This document shows positions 10,651-21,069 of a stretch of 64,000 nt of DNA, piece after piece (positions within the stretch are counted from its first letter, which is position 1; every line of letters begins with the position of its first letter). Source of the DNA: Lingula anatina (lineage: Eukaryota; Brachiopoda; Lingulata; Lingulida; Lingulidae); contig NW_019774870.1 of assembly GCF_001039355.2 (NCBI RefSeq), positions 274,367-338,366 of the forward strand, given 5' to 3'. The position numbers and the translations under genes were made by a program. A model generated the notes under the pieces. That model saw only the letters and a program-made list of their open reading frames with translations, had not been told where the DNA came from and ran no database searches.

Positions 10651-13161
10651 AAGCGGTTCATGTCTTTTGGTTTCATCCGGGGGAAAATTCAATTATAAGA
10701 CAACGACATGCAAGCCGTGACAGGTACTAGACGACAAAATGGAATGTACACATTGGTTTTCAAAAGAACGAGATGTTGAACAAAGCTGCTCACGTATCTG
10801 CAGAAATATCCCATTTCAGAGACAAATGTGTGGCTTATTCACTAGGAATGTGATCTCTCATCCTTATTACTAATAGATCAAATGAAAATAAACATGTTTG
10901 GAAGACAATGTCATCTATTTCCCTTGCACCTGCAGTTGATATTCCTTGTGTGCTGCTCAAAGTAATTGTGATGGCTGTCCCTGGTAAAGCCTCATTTATG
11001 TAAATGCCAGTCTTTTTAGCTTTTATACTATAAGACATTTGATATGTAAAATTGGTAAAGTTGATCATAGTAGTTGTTTCTTAACATTCTTTGTTAAAGA
11101 CATTAATTTTGTGAGTTATTTCTGTAACACTTTTGAGACATTTTTGGAAAGATAATGTAGTTGGTTATTCTTTTAGCAAAGTGACTAGGAAAAAAAAATA
11201 GAAAAATTTATATTAGTCTTTTGCTTGATTAATAGTTCTTTTTTTCTTGTCTTCAGGCACAATTTTTGTACTTGTACATGTTATCATTGTTTATAACATT
11301 TGTAAGCAAAAACATTGCATATTTGAATTTCTGGTTTATAAGTAGGGCATTTGCTGTCTGTCAGTATAATGAAAATAGTTTGCAGCCATTCACTGTGTGA
11401 GTGGATATGTGTCCATTTTATCATATTTGGAGATTGACAACCAGTTTATTTGCTAAATCTATAAACATCATTGTGATCCGTTGCTTAGTTTAGTAAGTCA
11501 TCTGTGGCAAATGATTTTTTTTGTCTGTGTGTGTATGCAGAATTTTTCCAGCTGAGTTCTCAATGGACAATTCATTTAAGCTAGGCAAATAAGATATTGT
11601 CCTAGTTTTCAATTAGTGTTAGAAGGTTGCCAAGTCACTGAAAAAAGTTACAGACCTCTAATTTTATAATATTGATTTTTTGTATCAAATCCTATGACAA
11701 ATTTGCTTCCGCAGGACAATCGAATTATCTTCTTTTGACAGTTTACAATAAATGCTTTTTTTTTGGGGGGGGGGGAGGGGGCTATTCATTGCTTTGATTC
11801 TGGTAATGCAGAAAATTGTCAAATAAAACTTTGTACTTAACTGATATAGATATATTTATTGTTTGAAGTTTTCTAATTAGCAGGTTTTTTTATGCCAACA
11901 TAATCAATTTAGGTTACTCATCATAAAATGAACTATTTGAAGAAGTTTTGTCCCGTATTCAAGAAGGTTTTAAAGCTATTAATAAGATTGAAAAAAATTC
12001 ACAAAATTGTTTTTGTTTTTTATTACTCAATGACCAGCTTTGCATAAACTGACAGCAAATTATTGTCTGTTCATGAAAGTTCATGTTAATGTAAGTGTCA
12101 ATCAACACTTAAACAAAAAGTCCCGAGACCTTGGAGAATCTGCATGGGCTGCATTGACCTAGGTATACACATGTGAGAAGATTACACAATATCAATTCTA
12201 TCACCCATAGACCTGCTTTGTTGTCCTACTAAATATTAATGACTGTAGACAAGTTCTAGAGAGTAGCATTACAACAAGGAAAAAAAACTGACCAAGCTTT
12301 CTCTGGCCAATAGAGGTAAAACTGATAAATATGCACTTCCCTGGCCAAATAAATTGTCCTTTCTTCTCCTTCCCTTTTCCCTCCTATACACATATTCACA
12401 AAGCATATTAAGAATTACCTTTATTATTAATAATTCAGTTTCTTTTGAGGTCACTTTCAGCTAAACTTCACTTGCTTTTGAAAAATGTCAAAAGATTACT
12501 AGACATTCATCTAAGGTCAATTTTACAAACAACTTTAAATAACTTTAAAAATATGCTTGACAATATTTTTTCAAAATTACAATTTACTTAACTGCTGGTT
12601 TGAATAGCAGTTCAGTCAAGATGGGAATGCAGAGAATTATTCTTAGGTTGCAGTACCTGTTGTGCATTTAAAGGGATAACAACTGTTAACAACTGGAGTT
12701 TGTGCTTCCTATCACATCATGTGACCTCCATACATGGCTACACTTCTGTAATAATCTCTTAAGAGAATATTACAAAAAACCAAACTTTTCAGAAAAAAAA
12801 CCAGGGACTAACTTTGAATGTGGGAATGTTTTCATTAACTATTGGGAAGTATGGGAAAATTGTCCTTTACCCCAGGAAAATTCATTTTTTGGCCAAAATG
12901 AACAGTTGTTATCCCTTTAAGTAATAACAAGGAAATTAATGTATGTATGGTTATTTAGCACAGTCACTGAAAGATCTTAACTCATCAACACAAGGCGTTT
13001 TTTTACTTCATGAACCAATTTTTTTGATTTCAAGAAGACTTAACTACTAATGTCTTGTCTAGTAAATCTTCATCTCTGGTAAACTGGCCCCAGAATACTT
13101 ATTCACTGGATATGTATTTCACTGTGTTTTCGGTCTTGGTTTTTCAGTAAAAATGCAGTCA
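10651..13161. other. Convergent spacer between cornichon and GMF
   Basis: About 2.5 kb of AT-rich DNA with the 3' UTRs of the two convergent genes. AATAAA motifs occur near 11747 and 11823 on the plus strand and may end the cornichon transcript. A poly-G run lies at about 11765 and one MITE at 12672-12916. I see no gene here. Confidence 0.5.
12672..12916. repeat. MITE family A, copy 1 (TTAA target)
   Basis: Starts AGGGATAACAACTGTT and ends in its exact reverse complement, flanked on both sides by TTAA (12668-12671 and 12917-12920). The interior, including CAGGGACTAACTTTGAATGT and CAGGAAAATTCATTTTT, recurs in a second copy at 44651-44986. TTAA target duplication is typical of piggyBac-type transposition, so this is likely a piggyBac-related MITE. 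It has no coding capacity. Confidence 0.8.
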
Positions 13162-16023
13162 CTAACGGAAAAATGATAATTTTTGTTTTAACCATTCTTC
13201 TGTGAGTTCCTCTGTGTTTCTGACTTCAAAAATCTGCAAGTGATAAAGATATAAAATTATTTTTTTTAAATCTTAAATTTGTATTTAGAGGATCACTGAA
13301 AACGTTAAACATGCAAATATTTATGAAAACAACAATAGTATTTATCATAACACCCATAAACACAATAATTGCAAATTTAATTTTAAAATTCTGAGTAAAA
13401 TTTTTATTTAATATGCCTATATTGCCTAGGGGCATGAAAGTTTTGCTAACACTATTTATCTGATTTATTTTAATGAGTTAATAGTTTATGAACACAATTC
13501 ATAATCATACTTGTCACCATACCTTTGTCACATCTAATTCTTGAACTAATCCATTTTTACTGCCTGCATACATCATTTGCATTTCTGGCTTGCACCCTGT
13601 TTAAATTAAAGAATACAAGACTGTCATAGTATTTATATCACTACTTATTTCAACTGCGGCAATAGTGATTCAGTAAGTCAAGAAAACAAGTAAATGAAAT
13701 TACATTCAGATCAGTCGTACAATCGTGAACTTCAAGAAAGACAAGAAGACAAGGAAAGCTTATTCATCATATACAAAATGTGAATTTTCTGGCATTTGTT
13801 CCAACAAGTATTAAAAATAATTTCAAATAGAATTTATAATTTCTGCAACAGTACTAGTACCTATAGGACTAACAAAGATGAAGCACAGAGGATATGAAAC
13901 ACGCCCATCATCATGATTGTAACAGTAACTATAGACTACAAATCTTGGTTGGTGATCAGGCAACTCATTTTGTAGATCGTCCATAGTGCAATCCTGCAAA
14001 CATAAAAATAAAGAAATGACACAACATTAATATCTGCTACAGTGGAAAAGAAACTATTAAACCAGTGATGTTACTACATATTTGATTTAAAAAAAACTTG
14101 TCGTAATTCCAACAATTTTATTTAAAAATTAAGCTAGATTAATAAAATACTAACTGATAATCTAGAGATAAAAATCTGTAACAATTGTCTTAATAACTGG
14201 TAACATGTAGAAACCTGCAGAGACAGGCACTCACTTCTATTTCTTCATCTAAAACTACTGTCATGTTTTCCATGTCAATTTTCACTGAAAAAAGCAATAT
14301 TAACAACAATGAACAAGTGATTGCACTATGGACGATCTACAAAATGATAAACAGAAATGTCTCAAAATGCAATACCAACCTAAATGTGTGTATGCTTTCA
14401 TTACCATTACCTGCTTTCAAAAGGTTATGATACCGTCAGTTATTTATTTATTTACACCAAGTACATAACAATCAGTTGTTACATGACAAATGTTTCCATT
14501 ACGTCAATTCTGAAATAGATAACTGCAAATTTTTGCATATCACGTACTCTGTTTGTTTGTTGTTTTTTTAAATTTTGCATGCACAACAACTGATATTTTT
14601 TCTAAATTTTGTATTACAACTAAACTGATTTTAAGTTATAACACAATGACTTTATAATACAGGCATAACTACTCAGTATGTCATTTACTTACATATAACT
14701 GCAGCATTATTTTTTTCTTTCCTAAATTTAAATTTCCTCATTGTTTCTTTGATTTTTGGTTCAACTTCACAAACTTTGACGTTCTGAGCCTAGAAGTAAG
14801 CAAAATACATTCACTAGTGGGCTGGATTTGATCTTAAAGTGCAATTTAAGAACACTAGTGATCTTACACGATCTTAATCATTATAGCAGTAGTCTTAAAA
14901 TGGACTGAATCTGCTTTTAAGTTCAAAAGTGATCTAACATCTACTTAAGTGGTCAAGCAGTTTCCTCCCCTCACAATGGGGGATACCTCCCCTCTCAATA
15001 GAGGACACCTCTACTCACATTAGGAGAATGTGTAAGGTGAGACAAATTAATTGGCTGTTAGACCAGGAATGGTCTTACTTATGGTTTAAGATCATATAAG
15101 ACAATCTGTGATCTTAAATTGCACTTAAAGACCAAATCAAGCCCACTAGTGATTTATACAAAACAAATGGGTTCATTTCTTAATTTACTTAGTATTCAGG
15201 TCTCAGACTATAAGTGTTTTACTATCATACCAATAATAATGCACAGACAAAGTCTGTGGCTTGTTAATTTTTTTTTAGTTTGGTGATGTGGTAACTTTGA
15301 TCAACAATTCTAGATCTTCTATTCCAATCAAGTGGTTTAAATGGCAGTTTGCTTTCTTGATTTTTCTATGTTCTCCCCTAAAATTGTCTTAGCAATTATC
15401 ATATTTGAATGAATCAATGAGCTTTAAAAATAATGCCAGAGACACTGATCAAGGCCATCACATAATTGAATATGAAAAACACTGAAAAGCAAAGACTGAG
15501 AAGGCTGAGGAAGGGGGGGGGGGGGCATAAAAAAGTAGCTAAACACCAATATGTTCATTTTATGTTAAATTAAAGGGAACTCCATGGGATATACCTACCA
15601 AAATGGATTTTCCTGGGGAAATAAGCAATTCTCATGTACTCATGAATCATTTATCTATCCCTCTCTGCATTTGGATTCAACTTTTAATTAAATTTATAGT
15701 TAATTTAGCTTTAAAATGACTGGCCGGTCATACTAGTGACCATATCTTAAACCTCTGATGGAAGTTTCAACATCATCTAAGCTCCAGAAAAAGTTGTTAA
15801 AGGGCTTTAAATGGTTTAAAGGTGTATGGAATGTGGATAGCAAAAAAAAAGCACTACCAATTTGAGAGAGGAAATGATTCATATATGACACCATTGAAAA
15901 TACAAGCATGTCAACCTCAACTTGTAATTTAGTTTTATACAAAATTCTTTAAAATATTTAAGTTAAGCCAACAACGTTTTTAAATGCTACAAAAACACCA
16001 CTAAATCTAACCATAGTTACCAT
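13162..16023 (-). CDS. GMF: Glia maturation factor (GMF), ADF-homology Arp2/3 debrancher
   Basis: Exons: 16023-16021 (the ATG alone), 14789-14693, 14284-14235, 13993-13861, 13596-13523 and 13233-13162. They total 429 bp, exactly 142 residues, the same length as vertebrate GMFB. GMF is an ADF-H protein that binds Arp2/3 and removes actin branches. Conserved blocks are [56 protein letters not shown] and the C-terminal [18 protein letters not shown]. The first-exon choice is inferred: ATG directly followed by a donor (GTAACT) joins in frame to GCTCAGAAC, the arrangement known from ADF/cofilin genes. The start lies 113 bp from the TDP1 start on the other strand. The same exon-1 sequence recurs at 18808-18806 in the duplicated block. 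Intron 1 holds a MITE. Confidence 0.93.
14812..15151. repeat. MITE-like element in GMF intron 1
   Basis: Terminal inverted repeats of about 40 bp with three or four mismatches: the left end begins CACTAGTGGGCTGGATTTGA and the right end finishes AAATCAAGCCCACTAGTG. The interior is AT-rich with repeated GATCTTA motifs and no reading frame. Total 340 bp. Confidence 0.75.
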
Positions 16024-16136
16024 TTGGAATCAGTTTCAGGAAGTTACTCCCCTTTTATATCGATTGCTAGTTAATACCCTGTATACAAGACAAGCCACAG
16101 TGTACATGTGCTGTTAGTTGCTGTATCAGATTGTTT
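16024..16136. promoter_or_regulatory. Bidirectional GMF/TDP1 promoter (copy 1)
   Basis: Only 113 bp separate the GMF ATG (minus) from the TDP1 ATG (plus). The spacer contains TTTTATATCGATTGC, with a TATCGAT core resembling the DRE element of insect replication/repair promoters; that resemblance is suggestive only. The same spacer recurs at 18809-18921. Confidence 0.6.
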
Positions 16137-18117
16137 ATGGCCTTACCCGGGGAAAGCGATGAAGATTTTGCAAAACGATTGCAAATCGAGGTGAAACATA
16201 CCTCATATACCATCTTGTGATTTGCGTGTGATGCACCGTGTTTCTTAATTTTTATTTGCAAACTTAAATAACGTTAAAAGAGTAGCAGTACTCATGTGCA
16301 GTGTAAACGTAGAACCCTCACGCTTAAACCCAGGTCTGTAGACTGTACTGGTCCCACATAATCTGGTATACCTAGAAACTTAGTATATCTGCGAAATTAA
16401 ACACTTTCTATTTACTACATGTACAGTGTGCAAAACTAATTACAGCTTAACAGAGATGAAGATGTTGAAAGGCAGCTGCAAGAAGATCATCTTTTTGCAC
16501 TAACAGTTGCTGAACAGATCCAGAATAATTCAGATGTAGATGAAGATTTCACATGCAATCATCCATTAAAATCTCCCACACAGAATGTAAGAGGCATACG
16601 TGAAGACGGAGCAGTTTATGAAACACATTCTGATACCAGCATACTACAAGTGCCAGAAATTCATAACAGTTCTTCAACAAATAACAGTCGCTTTGAAAAT
16701 CAATCAGTCAGTTTGGAAAGGACAGCAATGGATAAATACAAGAAACTAGAAACAAGTGTTTCCTCGAGTTATTCTCATGAGATATCAGATAGTGACTCTG
16801 ACACAGACAATTTTGAGCCAAAGTCTTCCAAGACTGTTCATAATGACTCATTATCTTCTTCCCTTCATGAAATATCAGAAAGTGACAACTCTGATGAGGA
16901 CACCTGTCAGGGCAGTTCTCTAAAGAAAAGTCCTTCTAGATCAAAACCAGCTATGGAAGAATCTGATGATTACAAACAGGACAGCAAAGACAAAAGACCA
17001 AAGTGCAAATTTGGAAAGACATGTTATAGAAAAAATCCCAAACACCTTAAAGCATTCTGGCATCCAGGTAGACAATGTGTTACTACAAATGAAAGTCATT
17101 CATTCCTATTTACAGTATATCACATCTTTTCTTTTTTATGCTCATCTTTATCTAGACTTGTGAGATATTCTTAACTGATAATAAAAGTTTTAATATTTAT
17201 TTTACAAAGTCCCCAAGAAAATTTTCATTGTCTGGTGAATTAAGTAATTTATTTTATTTTTAATGTACAGAGATTCAATGTTTATGATGATTTTTATTTG
17301 ATTTATTGTTTCATTTTGATAATTATTCTTTTGCCAACTTATAATTGATTGGTGAAAATTTTATCATTCAGTTTAGCAAAAATGATTGGTAGTGCAAGCA
17401 TAATAATGTAGTTAATTACTGAATGTTTTGTGGAATTAAGAATGCATAGCTCTTGTGATTACAGGGGGTTATTATTTTTACTAACCTACAGTCAAACTAA
17501 GTTTTATTGATAAAATATACTGCAGATAATAATTATTATTAGTACGGTTTTTCTTTTTGAAGTATAAGTACATCTTTACATTTTATGTCATCTTTAATAT
17601 TTGCTGCAGAAGGAGAACATGGTCACTCTTCCATTCCTGGCACAAGTTCCAATGAGGAAGCCCCACCAAGCAAGAAGCAAAAGCTTGACCAGAAAGGCTC
17701 TGATCATTGCTTAAAAATGAATGACAGATTTGGCTTCTATTTGACCAAGGTAGCAGGAATTGATAATGCACACAACTTGCATGCTGTTCACATAAAAGGT
17801 ATGAATTAACCTGAATATTATGAATTGTAACATTTCATTGAGCGAATAAAATTTTGATTGCTTTTAGTGTTTTGAAAGACCCTGAATTGGTGTTTATTAA
17901 GCCAAAATAAATATTTAAATGGGGACAAAATGTGTCAAAGGGAGTGATTTGAAAACTGTGAGCTCCGCTCATATATTTTATCAGCATTTAAACTTGAAGG
18001 GGCAGCTCACAATTGTATGCTGTATTTCTATATAAGTTATGACTGCAATAAACAACCTTTTGCTTTTTTACAGATATTTTGTCCACATCAATGGGAAATT
18101 TACAAGCTTCAGCACAG
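16137..18117 (+). CDS. TDP1: TDP1 exons 1-4, truncated duplicate copy (probable second haplotype)
   Basis: Exons 16137-16190, 16446-17067, 17610-17798 and 18074-18117 encode the first 285 residues of TDP1, with all splice sites intact. No exon 5 follows; the sequence ends at the N at 18301. Compared with the complete gene downstream, the amino-acid differences are few and mostly conservative or in the disordered region (for example DEDFAK against DEDYAK, ETSVSS against ETRVSS, CQGSS against CQGKS). No frameshift or stop is seen, which argues against an ageing pseudogene and for an allelic copy duplicated by assembly. Read the gene model from the downstream copy. Confidence 0.85.
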
Positions 18118-18300
18118 GTACGTGTGAAGTAAGGATAATAATATTTTTGTATTTAACAAGTTTATCAATTCATGAAATGATTTATGCACATGTATTTTCA
18201 TATTTATGTCATTAATATTTATGGAGGTATGACTTTTTTGCCTTTATATTGTACAAGTCATCAATAAACAACTGAATTTAAAGTATTATTGTACCACCAG

Positions 18301-18301
18301 N
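18301..18301. other. Assembly gap (N) at junction of duplicated blocks
   Basis: One N, followed directly by eight Gs that correspond to the 13-G run opening copy 1. A contig that starts inside a homopolymer and repeats the end of the previous contig is the usual signature of unmerged haplotypes. Confidence 0.85.
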
Positions 18302-21069
18302 GGGGGGGGCATAAAAAAGTAACTAAACACCAATATGTTCATTGTATGTTAAATTAAAGGGAAATCCATGGGATATACCTACCAAAATGGATTTTCCTGG
18401 GGAAATAAGCAATTCTCATGTACTCATGAATCATTTATCTATCCCTCTCTGCATTTGGATTCGACTTTTACTTATATTTATAGTTAATTTAGTTTTAAAA
18501 TGACTGGCCAGTCATACTAGCGACCATATCTTAAACCTCTGATGGAAGTTTCAACATCACCTAAGCTCCAGAAAAAGTTGTTAAAGGGCTTTAATGGTTT
18601 TAAGGTGTATGGAATGTGGATAGCAAAAAAAAAAAGCACTACCAATTTGAGAGGGGAAATTATTCATGTGTGACACCATTGAAAATACAGGCATGTCAAC
18701 CTCAACTTGTAATTTAGTTTTATACAAAATTCTTTAAAATATTTAAGTTAAGCCAACAGCGTTTTTAAATGCTAAAAAAACACCACTAAATCTAACCATA
18801 GTTACCATTTGGAATCAGTTTCAGGAAGTTACTCCCCTTTTATATCGATTGCTAGTTAATACCCTGTATACAAGACAAGCCACAGTGTACATGTGCTGTT
18901 AGTTGCTGTATCAGATTGTTTATGGCCTTACCCGGGGAAAGCGATGAAGATTATGCCAAACGATTGCAAATCGAGGTGAAACATACCTCATATACCATCT
19001 TGTGATTTGCGTGTGATGCACCGTGTTTCTTAATTTTTATTTGCAAACTTAAATAACGTTAAAACTTAGAGTAGCAGTACACATGTGCAGTACGTGTAAA
19101 CGTAGAACCCAGGTCTGTAGAGTGTACTGGTCCCACATAATCTGGTATACCTAGAAACTTAGCATATCTGCGAAATTAAACACTTTCTATTTACTACATG
19201 TACAGTGTGCAAAACTAATTACAGCTTAACAGAGATGAAGATGTTGAAAGGCAGCTGCAAGAAGATCATCTTTTTGCACTAACAGTTGCTGAACAGATCC
19301 AGAATAATTCAGATGTAGATGAAGATTTCACATGCAATCATCCATTAAAATCTCCCACACAGAATGTAAGAGGCATAAGTGAAGACGGAGCAGTTTATGA
19401 AACACATTCTGATACCAGCATACTTCAAGAACCAGAAATTCATAACAGTTCTTCAACAAATAACAGTCTCTTTGAAAATCAACCAGTCAGTTTGGAAAGT
19501 ACAGCAATGGATAAATACAAGAAACTAGAAACAAGGGTTTCCTCGAGTTATTCTCATGAGATATCAGATAGTGACTCTGACACAGACAATTTTGAGCCAA
19601 AGTCTTCCAAGACTGTTCATAATGACTCATTATCTTCTTCCCTTCATGAAATATCAGAAAGTGACAACTCTGATGAGGACACCTGTCAGGGAAAATCTCT
19701 AAAGAAAAGTCCATCTAGATCAAAACCAGCTATGGAAGAATCTGATGATTACAAACAGGACAGCAAAGACAAAAGACCAAAGTGCAAATTTGGAAAGACA
19801 TGTTATAGAAAAAATCCCAAGCACCTTAAAGCATTCTGGCATCCAGGTAGACAATGTGTTACTACAAATGAAAGTCATTCATTCCTATTTACAGTACATC
19901 ACATCTTTTTTTTTATGTTCATCTTTATCTAGACTTGTGAGATATTCTTAACTGATAATAAAAGTTTCAATATTTATTTTACAAAGTCCCCAAGAAAATT
20001 TTCATTGTCTGATGAATTAAGTAATTTATTTTATTTTTAATGTACAGAGATTCAATGTTTATGATGATTTTTATTTGATTTATTGTTTCATTTTGATAAT
20101 TATTCTTTTGCCAACTTATCATTGATTGGTGAAAATTTTATCATTCAGTTTAGCAAAAATGATTGGTAGTGCAAGCATAATAATGTAGTTAATTACTGAA
20201 TGTTTTGTGAAATTAAGAATGCACAGCACTTTTGATGATAGGGAGTTATTATCTCAACTGACCTGTAGTCAAACTGATTGTTCTATTGATACAATATACT
20301 GCAGATAATAATTATTATTAGTAGGGTTTTTATTATTTAGGTATAAGTACATCTTTACAATTTACTTTATCTTTAATATTTGCTGTAGAAGGTGAACATG
20401 GTCACTCTTCCATTCCTGGCACAAGTTCCAATGAGGAAGCCCCACCAAGCAAGAAACAAAAGCTTGACCAGAAAGGCTCTGATCATTGCTTAAAAATGAA
20501 TGACAGATTTGGCTTCTATTTGAGCAAGGTAGCAGGAATTGATAATGCACACAACTTGCATGCTGTTCACATTAAAGGTATGGATTAACCTGAATATTAT
20601 GAATTGTAACATTTTATTGAGTGAATAAAATTTTGATTGCTTTTAGTTTTTTGAAAGACCCTGAATTGGTGTTTATTAAGCCAAAATAAATATTTAAATG
20701 GGGACAAAATGTGTCAAAGGGAGTGATTTGAAAACTGTGAGCTCCGCTCATATATTTTATCAGCATTTAAACTTGAAGGGGCAGCTCACAATTGTATGCT
20801 GTATTTCTATATAAGTTATGACTGCAATAAACAACCTTTTGCTTTTTTACAGATATTTTGTCCACATCAATGGGAAATTTACAAGCTTCAGCACAGGTAC
20901 GTGTGAAGTTAGGATAATAATATTTTTGTATTTAACAAGTTTATCAATTCATGAAATGATTTATGCACATGTATTTTCATATTTATGTCATTAATATTTA
21001 TGGAGGTATGACTTTTTTGCCTTTATATTGTACAAGTCATCAATAAACAACTGAATTTAAAGTATTATT
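18302..21069 (+). repeat. Duplicated block, copy 2
   Basis: Homologous to 15513-18290, including the GMF/TDP1 spacer (18809-18921) and a second GMF exon 1 candidate at 18808-18806 that has no GMF exons of its own. Sequence then continues uniquely into TDP1 exon 5. Confidence 0.9.

Larger units (their letters stand above)
15513..18290 (+). repeat. Duplicated block, copy 1 (GMF/TDP1 promoter and TDP1 exons 1-4)
   Basis: From a 13-base G run at 15513 to 18290 the sequence matches 18302-21069 at a constant offset of about 2.78 kb with scattered substitutions and small indels. It ends with about 10 unrelated bases and the N at 18301. The match covers exons, introns and spacer equally, as expected for two alleles rather than for an old functional duplication. 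Confidence 0.9.

Noticed and set aside
16137-18117. A separate, functional short TDP1-like paralogue
   Set aside because: Intron and spacer identity, absence of exon 5 and the N at the junction fit an unmerged haplotype better.
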